Position numbers and translations under genes: made by a program. The notes beneath the pieces are model-generated. The model was not told the DNA's origin. It saw only the letters and a list, made by a program, of their open reading frames with translations, and did not search any database. From Actinacidiphila sp965342175 (GTDB taxonomy: Bacteria; Actinomycetota; Actinomycetes; Streptomycetales; Streptomycetaceae), in assembly GCF_965342175.1 (NCBI RefSeq), contig NZ_CBDRBL010000006.1:73767-137766 (forward strand): a stretch of DNA of 64,000 nucleotides. The letters run 5' to 3'. Below are positions 52,118 to 63,018 of this stretch, piece after piece. Numbering within the stretch: position 1 is the first letter of the stretch; every line of letters starts with the position of its first letter.

Positions 52118-54786
52118 TGGAGTCGGCAGAAATCCGCCGCCGCTGGCTGCGTTTCTTCGAGGAGCGCGGGCACACCGTCGTGCCCTCGGCGTCGCTCATC
52201 GCCGACGACCCGACGCTCCTTCTGGTGCCCGCGGGCATGGTCCCGTTCAAGCCCTACTTCCTGGGCGAGGTCAAGCCGCCCTTCCCGCGCGCCACCAGCG
52301 TGCAGAAGTGCGTCCGCACGCCCGACATCGAAGAGGTCGGCAAGACCACGCGGCACGGCACGTTCTTCCAGATGTGCGGCAACTTCTCCTTCGGCGACTA
52401 CTTCAAGGAAGGGGCCATCAAGCTCGCCTGGGAGCTGCTCACCACTCCCGTGGCGGACGGCGGTTACGGCCTCGACCCCGAGCGGCTGTGGATCACCGTC
52501 TACAAGGACGACGACGAGGCCGAGCGGATCTGGCGCGAGGTCGTGGGCGTGCCCGCCGAGCGCATCCAGCGTCTGGGCATGAAGGACAACTTCTGGTCCA
52601 TGGGCGTCCCCGGGCCCTGTGGTCCGTGCTCCGAGATCAACTACGACCGCGGCCCCGAGTTCGGCGCCCCGGGCGGCCCCGCCGTCAACGACGAGCGGTA
52701 CGTGGAGATCTGGAACCTCGTCTTCATGCAGTACGAGCGCGGGGAGGGCAGCGGCAAGGAGGAGTTCCCGATCCTCGGCGACCTGCCCGCCAAGAACATC
52801 GACACCGGCCTCGGTCTCGAGCGTCTCGCCATGATCCTGCAGGACGTGCAGAACATGTACGAGACCGACACCCTGCGCGCCGTCATCGACAAGGCCACCG
52901 AACTCACCGGCGTCGCCTATGGCGCCGCCCACGAGTCCGACGTCTCGCTGCGCGTCGTCGCCGACCACATGCGCACCTCGGTCATGCTCATCGGCGACGG
53001 CGTCACTCCCGGCAACGAGGGCCGCGGCTATGTGCTGCGCCGCATCATGCGCCGCGCCATCCGCAACATGCGGCTGCTCGGGGCCACGGACGCCGTTGTC
53101 GGGGACCTCGTGGACACCGTCATCAAGACGATGGGCCAGCAGTACCCGGAGCTCGTCGAGGACCGCAAGCGCATCGAGACGGTCGCCCTCGCCGAGGAGT
53201 CCCGCTTCCTCAAGACGCTGAAGGCCGGCACCAATGTGCTGGACACCGCCGTCACCGAGGCGAAGGCCGCCGGCTCCGGAGTGCTGCCCGGCGACAAGGC
53301 CTTCCTGCTCCACGACACCTGGGGCTTCCCGATCGACCTCACCCTCGAAATGGCCGCCGAGCAGGGTCTGTCGGTGGACGAGGACGGCTTCCGCCGCCTG
53401 ATGAAGGAGCAGCGGGACCGCGCCAAGGCGGACGCCCTGGTGAAGAAGAGCGGCCATGTCGACATGTCGGCGTACCGTTCGATCGCCGACACGGCCGGCA
53501 GCACCGTCTTCACCGGCTACAGCGACAACGAGGGCGAGGCCAGCGTCGTCGGCCTGCTGGTCGACGGCGTCCCCTCGCCGGCCGCCAACGAGGGCGACGA
53601 GGTCGAGGTCATCCTGGACCGGACCCCCTTCTACGCCGAGGGCGGCGGCCAGCTCGCCGACACGGGCCGGATCCGCACCGACTCGGGCGCCGTCATCGAG
53701 GTCCGCGACGTGCAACAGCCCGTGCCGGGCGTCACCGTGCACAAGGGCAGCGTGCAGGTCGGCGAGGTGACCATCGGCTCCGGCGCGTTCGCCAAGATCG
53801 ACCTCGGCCGCCGCCGGGCCATCGCCCGCGCCCACAGCGCCACCCACCTGACCCACCAGGCGCTGCGTGACGCCCTCGGCCCCACCGCCGCCCAGGCCGG
53901 TTCTGAGAACTCCCCTGGCCGCTTCCGCTTCGACTTCGGCTCGCCGGCCGCCGTGCCGGGAAGCGTGCTGACCGACGTCGAGCAGAAGATCAACGCCGTG
54001 CTCGCCCGGGAACTCGACGTCACCGCCGAGATCATGAGCATCGACGAGGCCAAGAAGCAGGGCGCCATCGCCGAGTTCGGCGAGAAGTACGGCGAGCGGG
54101 TGCGCGTCGTGACGATCGGCGACTACTCCAAGGAGCTCTGCGGCGGCACGCACGTCCACAACACCGCCCAGCTGGGCCTGGTGAAGCTCCTCGGCGAGTC
54201 CTCGATCGGCTCCGGCGTGCGCCGGGTCGAGGCCCTGGTCGGCGTGGACGCCTACAACTTCCTGGCCCGTGAGCACACGGTCGTCGCCCAACTCCAGCAG
54301 CTGGTCAAGGGCCGTCCGGAGGAGCTCCCGGAGAAGATCTCCGGCATGCTCGCCAAGCTCAAGGAGGCCGAGAAGGAGATCGAGCGCTTCCGCGCCGAGA
54401 AGGTCCTGCAGGCCGCCGCGGGCCTCGCCGAGTCCGCCGAGGACATCAAGGGCGTCGCCGTGGTGACCGGTCAGGTCCCGGACGGCACCGGCGCCGACGA
54501 CCTGCGCAAGCTCGTGCTGGACGTCCGCCAGCGGATCGGCGGCGGCCGCGCCGCCGTCGTGGCCCTGTTCGCCGTGGCGGGCGACCGCCCGCTGACCGTC
54601 ATCGCCACCAACGAGGCGGCCCGTGAGCGCGGCCTGAAGGCCGGCGAGCTCGTCCGCACCGCCGCCAAGACCCTGGGTGGCGGCGGTGGCGGCAAGCCGG
54701 ACGTCGCCCAGGGCGGCGGCCAGAACGCCGACGCGGTCGGCGAGGCCATCGCCGCCGTGCAGCGTCTGGTCGCCGAGACGGCCTGA
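52117..54786 (+). CDS. alaS: Alanyl-tRNA synthetase
   Basis: An 889-aa class II synthetase. The catalytic domain starts ESAEIRRRWLRFFEERGH and contains RHGTFFQMCGNFSFGDYFKEG. The editing domain has the metal-binding HSATHLTHQALR and the CGGTH motif in ELCGGTHVHNT. The C-terminal DHHA1-like domain ends with GGGGGGKPDVAQGGGQN. It charges tRNA-Ala and clears mischarged Ser/Gly. The ATG overlaps the upstream stop. Confidence 0.98.
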   Translation: MESAEIRRRWLRFFEERGHTVVPSASLIADDPTLLLVPAGMVPFKPYFLGEVKPPFPRATSVQKCVRTPDIEEVGKTTRHGTFFQMCGNFSFGDYFKEGAIKLAWELLTTPVADGGYGLDPERLWITVYKDDDEAERIWREVVGVPAERIQRLGMKDNFWSMGVPGPCGPCSEINYDRGPEFGAPGGPAVNDERYVEIWNLVFMQYERGEGSGKEEFPILGDLPAKNIDTGLGLERLAMILQDVQNMYETDTLRAVIDKATELTGVAYGAAHESDVSLRVVADHMRTSVMLIGDGVTPGNEGRGYVLRRIMRRAIRNMRLLGATDAVVGDLVDTVIKTMGQQYPELVEDRKRIETVALAEESRFLKTLKAGTNVLDTAVTEAKAAGSGVLPGDKAFLLHDTWGFPIDLTLEMAAEQGLSVDEDGFRRLMKEQRDRAKADALVKKSGHVDMSAYRSIADTAGSTVFTGYSDNEGEASVVGLLVDGVPSPAANEGDEVEVILDRTPFYAEGGGQLADTGRIRTDSGAVIEVRDVQQPVPGVTVHKGSVQVGEVTIGSGAFAKIDLGRRRAIARAHSATHLTHQALRDALGPTAAQAGSENSPGRFRFDFGSPAAVPGSVLTDVEQKINAVLARELDVTAEIMSIDEAKKQGAIAEFGEKYGERVRVVTIGDYSKELCGGTHVHNTAQLGLVKLLGESSIGSGVRRVEALVGVDAYNFLAREHTVVAQLQQLVKGRPEELPEKISGMLAKLKEAEKEIERFRAEKVLQAAAGLAESAEDIKGVAVVTGQVPDGTGADDLRKLVLDVRQRIGGGRAAVVALFAVAGDRPLTVIATNEAARERGLKAGELVRTAAKTLGGGGGGKPDVAQGGGQNADAVGEAIAAVQRLVAETA

Positions 54787-54794
54787 GGCCGGCG

Positions 54795-55259
54795 ATGCGC
54801 AGGGGTCGCAGGATCGCGATCGACGTCGGGGACGCCCGCATCGGGGTCGCCTCGTGCGACCCCGACGGGCTGATCGCCACACCCGTCGAGACGGTGCCCG
54901 GCCGGGACGTCCCGGCCGCGCGCCGCCGGATCGCGCAGATCGTCGAGGAGTACGAGCCGATCGAGGTTCTGGTCGGCCTGCCCCGCTCGCTCAACGGGCG
55001 GGAGGGGCTGGCCGCGGCCAAGGCCCGCGGCTTCGCCCAGGATGTGGCGCAGATCATATCCCCGGTTCCGGTGCGCCTGGTGGACGAGCGGATGACCACC
55101 GTGACGGCGACGCAGGGCCTGCGCGCATCGGGCGTCAAGGCGAAGAAGGGACGTTCCGTCGTCGATCAGGCGGCGGCCGTGGTCATCCTGCAGAGCGCGC
55201 TCGAGACCGAACGGGTGTCTGGTAAAGAACCGGGTGAGAGCGTCGAACCGCTTATCTGA
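54795..55259 (+). CDS. ruvX: Putative pre-16S rRNA nuclease / Holliday junction resolvase-like (YqgF)
   Basis: A 154-aa RNase H-fold protein. It has RIAIDVGDARIGVASCD, VLVGLPRSLNGREG, VRLVDERMTTVTA and the C-terminal VDQAAAVVILQ, matching YqgF/RuvX. The family is thought to trim the 5' end of 16S rRNA. It lies 8 bases after alaS, a widely conserved pairing. Confidence 0.95.
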   Translation: MRRGRRIAIDVGDARIGVASCDPDGLIATPVETVPGRDVPAARRRIAQIVEEYEPIEVLVGLPRSLNGREGLAAAKARGFAQDVAQIISPVPVRLVDERMTTVTATQGLRASGVKAKKGRSVVDQAAAVVILQSALETERVSGKEPGESVEPLI

Positions 55260-55386
55260 TCGCGGTACGGTAACGTTCCGCGCAGCACGGTGCCACCACA
55301 GTGAGAAACGTGGGTGCGGGCGGTGGGACCCGCCCGCGCCGATCAAGCGCCGGCCTGCTGCCGCCTCACCGAACCGTAGGGGATCG

Positions 55387-57116
<1,730 letters not shown>

Positions 57117-57117
<1 letters not shown>

Positions 57118-57953
57118 TGAGCGACGGAACGCGCGCGGCGGTCCTCGGGTCGCCGATCGCGCACTCCCTGTCCCCGGTGCTGCACCGCGCCGCCTACGCG
57201 GAACTCGGCCTGACCGACTGGACGTACGGCCGCTTCGAGGTCGACGAGGCCGCGCTGCCCGGCTTCCTGGCCGGGCTCGCCGAAAGCGGCGAGCGGTGGG
57301 CCGGTCTCTCGCTGACCATGCCCCTGAAGCGGGCGGTCATCCCGCTGCTCGACGAGATCAGCGACACCGCCTCAGCCGTGGAGGCCGTCAACACCCTGGT
57401 CCTGACCGAGGACGGCCGCCGCGTGGGCGACAACACCGACATCCCGGGCATGGTGGCGGCGCTGCGCGAGCGCGGTGTCGGACGCGTCGGCTCCGCCGCC
57501 GTCCTCGGCGCGGGGGCGACCGCCTCCTCGGCGCTGGCCGCGCTGGCGCAGATCTGCGACGGGGAGGTCACCGCGTACGTGCGCAGCGAAACCCGCGCCG
57601 CCGAGATGCGGCAGTGGGGCGAGCGGCTCGGGGTGGCCGTGCGGACGGCCGAGTGGAAGGACGCCGCCGAGGCCCTCACCGCGCCCCTGGTGATCTCCAC
57701 GACACCGGCGGGCACCGCGGACGCGCTTGCCGCCGCCGTGCCGCAGCGGCCCGGCACCCTCTTCGACGTGCTGTACGACCCGTGGCCCACCGCACTGTCC
57801 TCTGCGTGGGCGGGGCGCGGCGGGGCCGTCGTCGGGGGGCTCGACCTGCTGGTGCACCAGGCGGTGCTGCAGGTGGAGCTGATGACCGGCCGCGGCCCAG
57901 CCCCCCTGGCCGCCATGCGGGCGGCCGGAGAGGCGGCGCTGCACCGCTCCTGA
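57117..57953 (+). CDS. aroE: Shikimate dehydrogenase
   Basis: A 278-aa enzyme reducing 3-dehydroshikimate to shikimate with NADPH. It has the substrate-side GSPIAHSLSPVLHRAAY, GLSLTMPLKRAV (catalytic Lys), NTDIPG (catalytic Asp) and the Rossmann loop VLGAGATASSALAAL. It forms with aroC, aroK and aroB a chorismate-pathway cluster. The ATG overlaps the mltG stop. Confidence 0.95.
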
Positions 57954-58093
57954 GCGGCTTCGGGAAGCCCACGGCGCCGTCCGTCCAGCGGACCGCGCGC
58001 CGCCTACGCCGCCGGACGTGCGAGGATCGGATAACGCACGGATGGTCCGGTCCGCCCCACGGCGCCCGGGCGATGATGAAGGAGCGAGCACCG

Positions 58094-59278
58094 TTGAGCA
58101 GGTTGCGCTGGCTGACCGCGGGGGAGTCGCACGGCCCCGCACTCGTCGCGACGCTGGAGGGTCTCCCCTCCGGTGTGCCGATCACCACCGAGATGGTGGC
58201 GGAGCACCTCGCGCGGCGGCGGCTCGGCTATGGCCGCGGTGCCCGGATGACGTTCGAGCAGGACCAGGTCACCTTCCTCGGCGGAGTGCGCCACGGTCTC
58301 ACCCTCGGCTCCCCGGTCGCGATTATGGTGGGGAACACCGAGTGGCCCAAGTGGGAGCAGGTCATGGCGGCCGATCCGGTGGACCCCGAGGTCCTCGCCG
58401 GGCTCGCCCGCAACGCCCCGCTGACCCGGCCGCGCCCCGGCCACGCCGACCTCGCCGGCATGCAGAAGTACGGCTTCGACGAGGCCCGGCCGATCCTGGA
58501 GCGCGCCTCCGCCCGTGAGACCGCCGCCCGCGTCGCCCTCGGCGCGGTGGCCCGCTCCTACCTCAAGGAGACGGCCGGCATCGAGATCGTCTCCCATGTG
58601 GTGGAGCTCGCCGCGGCCAAGGCCCCGCACGGCGTGTACCCCACCCCCGAGGATGTCGAGCGGCTCGACGCCGACCCCGTGCGCTGCCTGGACGCCGACG
58701 CGAGCAAGCGGATGGTCGCCGAGATCGACCAGGCCCACAAGGACGGCGACACGCTCGGCGGTGTCGTCGAGGTGCTCGCCTACGGTGTGCCGGTCGGCCT
58801 CGGCAGCCACGTGCACTGGGACCGCCGGCTGGACGCCCGGCTGGCCGCCGCCCTCATGGGCATCCAGGCCATCAAGGGCGTCGAGGTCGGTGACGGCTTC
58901 GACCTCGCCCGCGTCCCCGGCTCCAAGGCGCACGACGAGATCGTGTCCACCGAGGACGGCATCCGCCGCTCCACCGGCCGCTCGGGAGGCACAGAGGGGG
59001 GCCTGACGACCGGCGAACTGCTGCGGGTACGGGCCGCGATGAAGCCCATCGCCACCGTGCCGCGCGCTCTGGCCACCGTGGACGTGGCCACCGGCGAGGC
59101 CGCCCACGCCCACCACCAGCGCTCCGACGTCTGCGCCGTCCCGGCCGCGGGCATCGTCGCCGAGGCGATGGTCGCCCTGGTCCTGGCCGACGCGGTCGCG
59201 GAGAAGTTCGGCGGGGACAGCGTCACCGAGACCCGCCGCAACGTGCGCGGCTACCTCGAGAACCTGGCGATCCGGTGA
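58094..59278 (+). CDS. aroC: Chorismate synthase
   Basis: A 394-aa FMN-dependent enzyme that makes chorismate from EPSP. It has WLTAGESHGPALVATLEGLP, RRRLGYGRGARM, GNTEWPKWEQVM, RPRPGHADLAGMQKYG and SGRSGGTEGGL-like signatures (here STGRSGGTEGGL). The TTG at 58094 is chosen because AAGGAG lies 9 bases upstream and the protein then begins SRLRWLTAGES, the usual start; the two upstream ATGs at about 58073-58078 have no ribosome binding site. It overlaps aroK by four bases. Confidence 0.97.
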   Translation: MSRLRWLTAGESHGPALVATLEGLPSGVPITTEMVAEHLARRRLGYGRGARMTFEQDQVTFLGGVRHGLTLGSPVAIMVGNTEWPKWEQVMAADPVDPEVLAGLARNAPLTRPRPGHADLAGMQKYGFDEARPILERASARETAARVALGAVARSYLKETAGIEIVSHVVELAAAKAPHGVYPTPEDVERLDADPVRCLDADASKRMVAEIDQAHKDGDTLGGVVEVLAYGVPVGLGSHVHWDRRLDARLAAALMGIQAIKGVEVGDGFDLARVPGSKAHDEIVSTEDGIRRSTGRSGGTEGGLTTGELLRVRAAMKPIATVPRALATVDVATGEAAHAHHQRSDVCAVPAAGIVAEAMVALVLADAVAEKFGGDSVTETRRNVRGYLENLAIR

Positions 59279-59790
59279 GCGCGCCGGTCGTCGTCCTGGT
59301 GGGCCCGATGGGGGTCGGCAAGACCACCGTCGGCGAACTGCTCGCCCAGCGGCTGGGCACGACCTGCCGCGACACCGACGCGGACATCGTCGAGGCCGAG
59401 GGCCGGTCGATCGCGGACATCTTCGTCGAGGACGGAGAGGAGCACTTCCGCGCGCTGGAGGCGGAAGCCGTCCGTGTGGCGCTCGCCGAGCACCGGGGCG
59501 TGCTCGCGCTCGGCGGCGGCGCGATCCTCGACGAGCGCATCCGCCGGCTCCTTACCGGGCTGCCCGTGGTCTTTCTCGACATGGACGTCGCCGAGGCGGT
59601 CAAGCGCGTCGGCCTCGACACCGCCCGACCCCTGCTCGCCGTCAACCCGCGGCGGCAGTGGCGCGAGCTGATGGAGGCGCGCCGCCCGCTGTACACCGAG
59701 GTCGCCCGCGCCGTGGTCGAGACGGGAGCCCGGACCCCCGAGGACGTCGCGGAGGCCGTCCTGGACGCACTGGAGCTGAAGAACGCATGA
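59275..59790 (+). CDS. aroK: Shikimate kinase
   Basis: A 171-aa P-loop kinase phosphorylating shikimate. It has the P-loop VGPMGVGKTTVGELL, the shikimate-binding DTDADIVEAEGRSIADIF, LALGGGAILDERIRRLL, and the lid region TARPLLAVNPRRQWRELMEAR. GTG 59275 overlaps the aroC stop (GTGA), and its own stop overlaps aroB (ATGA). Confidence 0.97.
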   Translation: MSAPVVVLVGPMGVGKTTVGELLAQRLGTTCRDTDADIVEAEGRSIADIFVEDGEEHFRALEAEAVRVALAEHRGVLALGGGAILDERIRRLLTGLPVVFLDMDVAEAVKRVGLDTARPLLAVNPRRQWRELMEARRPLYTEVARAVVETGARTPEDVAEAVLDALELKNA

Positions 59791-60890
59791 CGGAGAACGC
59801 CGCCCACACCCCCGTCCGCATCCGGGTCGGGGGCAGTGAGGGCACTGAGCAGTACGAGGTGCTGGTCGGCCGGCAACTGCTCGGCGAGCTGCCCGGCATG
59901 ATCGGGGACAAGGCGGCCCGGGTCGCCGTCATCCACCCCGAGGCCCTGGAGGCCACCGGCCAGGCGCTGCGCGAGGACCTTGCGGAGCAGGGCTACGAGG
60001 CCGTCGCCATCCAGGTGCCCAACGCCGAGGAGGCCAAGACCGCCGAGGTCGCGGCGTACTGCTGGCGGGCGCTCGGCCAGTCGGGATTCACCCGGACGGA
60101 TGTCGTCGTCGGCGTCGGCGGCGGCGCCACCACCGATCTCGCCGGGTTCGTCGCGGCGACGTGGCTGCGCGGGGTCCGATGGGTCGCCGTGCCGACCACC
60201 GTGCTCGGCATGGTGGACGCCGCGGTCGGTGGCAAGACCGGCGTCAACACCGCCGAGGGCAAGAACCTCGTCGGCGCCTTCCATCCGCCCGCCGGGGTGC
60301 TCTGCGACCTCGCGGCCCTGGAGTCGCTGCCGGTCAACGACTACGTCAGCGGACTCGCCGAGATCATCAAGGCGGGATTCATCGCCGACCCGGTGATCCT
60401 GGACCTGATCGAACAGGATCCGGCCGCCGCCCGCGGTCCCGGAGGCCCGCACACGGCCGAGCTGATCGAGCGCGCCATCCGCGTCAAGGCCGAGGTGGTC
60501 TCGGCCGACCTCAAGGAGTCGGGCCCGCGCGAGATCCTCAACTACGGCCACACGCTGGGCCACGCCATCGAGAAGAACGAGCGCTACAACTGGCGGCACG
60601 GCGCCGCCGTCTCCATCGGCATGGTCTTCGCCGCCGAACTCGGCCGCCTCGCCGGCCGGCTGGACGACGCCACCGCCGACCGCCACCGCTCCGTCCTGGA
60701 GTCCGTCGGCCTGCCGCTGACCTACCGCGGCGACCAGTGGCCGCGGCTGCTGGAGACGATGAAGGTGGACAAGAAGTCCCGTGCCGACCGGCTGCGCTTC
60801 ATCGTCCTGGACGGCCTCGCCAAGCCGACCGTCCTCGAGGCTCCCGACCCCGGGGTGCTCCTCGCCGCCTATGCGGAGGTCTCCTCGTAG
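59787..60890 (+). CDS. aroB: 3-dehydroquinate synthase
   Basis: A 367-aa NAD- and metal-dependent enzyme converting DAHP to 3-dehydroquinate. It shows VVVGVGGGATTDLAGFVAA, WLRGVRWVAVPTTVLGMVDA, GKTGVNTAEGKNLVGAFHPP, and the metal ligands in LNYGHTLGHAIEKN and WRHGAAVSIGM. It is the last gene of the aro cluster and is followed by a terminator. Confidence 0.97.
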   Translation: MTENAAHTPVRIRVGGSEGTEQYEVLVGRQLLGELPGMIGDKAARVAVIHPEALEATGQALREDLAEQGYEAVAIQVPNAEEAKTAEVAAYCWRALGQSGFTRTDVVVGVGGGATTDLAGFVAATWLRGVRWVAVPTTVLGMVDAAVGGKTGVNTAEGKNLVGAFHPPAGVLCDLAALESLPVNDYVSGLAEIIKAGFIADPVILDLIEQDPAAARGPGGPHTAELIERAIRVKAEVVSADLKESGPREILNYGHTLGHAIEKNERYNWRHGAAVSIGMVFAAELGRLAGRLDDATADRHRSVLESVGLPLTYRGDQWPRLLETMKVDKKSRADRLRFIVLDGLAKPTVLEAPDPGVLLAAYAEVSS

Positions 60891-60926
60891 CCGCCGCCAC
60901 GAGTGCGGGACCGCGGTTTCCGGACA

Positions 60927-60952
60927 GCCGGGCACCTTGGGGGGTGCCCGGC
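60927..60952 (+). terminator. Terminator after aroB
   Basis: A perfect 10-bp stem (60927-60936 and 60943-60952, 6-base loop) 36 bases beyond aroB. Confidence 0.78.
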
Positions 60953-60954
60953 CG

Positions 60955-60985
60955 TTCACACAACTGCGGTCGCCCACGGTACCGT
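60955..60985 (+). promoter_or_regulatory. Possible promoter of the ATP-binding protein gene
   Basis: TTCACA (60955-60960), 19 bases, TACCGT (60980-60985) directly follows the aroB terminator and precedes ATG 61028 by 42 bases. The spacing is slightly long. Confidence 0.35.
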
Positions 60986-61027
60986 TCGGTCGGACCTGAA
61001 AGCTCTCGTACGGACGGAGTGGCTTCG

Positions 61028-61783
61028 ATGCAGCATCCCGTGGGTGCGCCGCTGCCGCCACCGCGCGGTGGGCAACAGGGGGCGCAGCCAGGGCTCCCGC
61101 CGCAGCCTCCGGGCACCACCGGCCACTTCCCCATGGCTACGGGGGCTCCCGTGCAGCACCCGGTCCAGCCGCCCCCTCAGACGGCCGGCAGCGGCGGCGC
61201 TCCGCTGCCCCCCACCGCGCCCGGTCCCGGCCCGGTCGCCGTCCTGCTGATCGGCGCGGCCGGCGCGGGCAAGACGACCATCGCCCGGCACTGGGCGGAC
61301 CACCGGGGCGCGCCGACCGCCCACATCAGCCTGGACGACGTCCGCGAGTGGGTCCGCTCCGGTTTCGCCGACCCGCAGTCCGGCTGGAACGACAACTCCG
61401 AGGCGCAGTACCGCCTCGCGCGCCGCACCTGCGGCTTCGCGGCCCGCAACTACCTGGCCAACGGCATCTCCTGCATCATCGACGACGCGGTCTTCCCCGA
61501 CCGTCCGGTCGTCGGCCTCGGCGGCTGGAAGCGGCACGTCGGGCCGGGCCTGCTGCCCGTCGTCCTGCTGCCCGGCCTCGACGTCGTGCTGGCCCGCAAC
61601 GCCCGGCGCAGCGGCAACCGGCGGCTGTCGGACGAGGAGGTGGCCCGCATCCACGGCCGCATGGCCGGCTGGTACGGCTCCGGGCTGCCGATCATCGACA
61701 ACTCGCACCTCGACGTGGCCGCTGCCGCCGCCGCGCTGGACAGCGTGGTCACCCGCAGCCTCCTGGGCCCGCCCGCCCGATAG
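61028..61783 (+). CDS. P-loop ATP-binding kinase-like protein
   Basis: A 251-aa protein. The first 70 residues are Pro/Gln/Gly-rich and disordered. The rest is a P-loop fold with Walker A GAAGAGKTTIARHWAD, an aspartate pair in ISLDDVREWVRSGF, a SGNRRLSDEEVARIHGRM stretch reminiscent of a kinase lid, and the hydrophobic LLPVVLLPGLDVVLARN. It resembles AAA_33 type zeta-toxin/polynucleotide-kinase-like ATPases; the substrate is not known. Confidence 0.82.
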   Translation: MQHPVGAPLPPPRGGQQGAQPGLPPQPPGTTGHFPMATGAPVQHPVQPPPQTAGSGGAPLPPTAPGPGPVAVLLIGAAGAGKTTIARHWADHRGAPTAHISLDDVREWVRSGFADPQSGWNDNSEAQYRLARRTCGFAARNYLANGISCIIDDAVFPDRPVVGLGGWKRHVGPGLLPVVLLPGLDVVLARNARRSGNRRLSDEEVARIHGRMAGWYGSGLPIIDNSHLDVAAAAAALDSVVTRSLLGPPAR

Positions 61784-61854
61784 CCCCCGCCCGGCAGCCG
61801 CCGCACGGCAGCTCTCGACAGGCCGACCGGCGGACCGCGACGTACGCTCGCCAC

Positions 61855-62964
61855 ATGTCCGAGGTGCACGCTGCCCGCAGGGAACGCCTCCGGGACCGGT
61901 GCGCGGCGGCCGGATCGGCGGCGGCGCTGGTCTCCCGTCCCGCCAACATCCGCTATCTGACGGGCTGCGCCCCGCCGGGGACCGTCCTGCTGGTGGGACC
62001 GGGGCCCGAGGACGTGCTCGTCCACCCCCGTCATCCGTCCGGCGACCTGGCCGAGGGCCGGCTCCCGGACGACGTACGGGCTGTCGTCCTGCCCGGCCCC
62101 GAGGGCGATCCGGCGGTGACCGCCGCCGCCCTGGCTGCGGAACGCAGGGCGGAGGCCCTGGCCGTCGAGGAGCACCACCTCACCGTCGCGCGGCACCGCG
62201 CGGTGGGCGGAGCGGCCCCCGGGGTCCGTCTGCGCGACCTCGGCTCGGCTGTGGAACAGCTCCGGCTGGTCAAGGACGAGCAGGAGATCTCCGCGCTGCG
62301 GATCGCCGCCGAGATCGCCGACCAGGCGCTCAGCGAACTGCTGGAGTCGATCCTGGTGGGCCGCACCGAACGGCACCTGGCCCTGGAGCTGGAGCGCCGC
62401 CTCATCGACCACGGGGCCGACGGGCCGGCCTTCCCGACCTGCGTGGGCACCGGCCCCCACTCGGGCGCCGCGCGCCATCTGCCCACCGACCGGCGCGTCG
62501 AGGAGGGCGACTTCCTCACGGTCTGCCTCGGTGCCTGCTACCGCGGCTACCGCTGCGAGGTGGGGCGCACCTTCGTCATCGGCACCACGCCCGCGGACTG
62601 GCAGATCGAGCTGTACGACCTGGTCTTCGCGGCCCAGCGGGCCGGACGCGAGGCCCTCGCGCCCGGCGCCGCCTGCCGCGACGTCGACCGCGCGGCGCGC
62701 CATGTGCTGGAGTCCGGAGGCCACGGCGAGGCGCTGGGGGAGAGCACCGGACACGGTGTCGGACTGGAGATCGGCGAGGACCCTCGGTTGTGCCCCTCGG
62801 CCATGGGTAAACTGGACGCTTGCGTGCCGGTCACCGTCGAACCGGGGGTCCACATCCCGGGCCGCGGCGGTGTCCGGATCGACGACACACTCGTCGTTCG
62901 TCCACCGGCGGACGGCGGGCCCGAGCTACTCACCATCACGACCAAGGAGCTGCTCGCCCTGTAG
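61855..62964 (+). CDS. M24-family aminopeptidase P / Xaa-Pro peptidase-like protein with degenerate metal site
   Basis: A 369-aa protein. A creatinase-like N-terminal domain (AALVSRPANIRYLTGCAPPG) precedes a pita-bread fold domain with LIDHGADGPAFPTCVGTGPHSG. The five metal ligands of active members (D, D, H, E, E) read here C (TVCLGACYRGY), E (YRCEVGRTF), H (STGHGVGLEI), E (VTVEPGVHI) and D (VRIDDTLVV), so three of five are changed. Activity is therefore doubtful or altered. A TACGCT -10-like element ends seven bases before ATG 61855, suggesting a leaderless mRNA. It lies upstream of efp, a common actinobacterial order. Confidence 0.88.
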   Translation: MSEVHAARRERLRDRCAAAGSAAALVSRPANIRYLTGCAPPGTVLLVGPGPEDVLVHPRHPSGDLAEGRLPDDVRAVVLPGPEGDPAVTAAALAAERRAEALAVEEHHLTVARHRAVGGAAPGVRLRDLGSAVEQLRLVKDEQEISALRIAAEIADQALSELLESILVGRTERHLALELERRLIDHGADGPAFPTCVGTGPHSGAARHLPTDRRVEEGDFLTVCLGACYRGYRCEVGRTFVIGTTPADWQIELYDLVFAAQRAGREALAPGAACRDVDRAARHVLESGGHGEALGESTGHGVGLEIGEDPRLCPSAMGKLDACVPVTVEPGVHIPGRGGVRIDDTLVVRPPADGGPELLTITTKELLAL

Positions 62965-63018
62965 AGGGCGGCCGCGGTTCCCGGTCCCCGAAGCAGCAGT
63001 GCAGGAGATTCCGCAACC

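Noticed and set aside
58073..58093. ATG-ATG upstream of aroC as its start
   Set aside because: No ribosome binding site precedes them, while AAGGAG is well placed for TTG 58094, which yields the conserved N-terminus.
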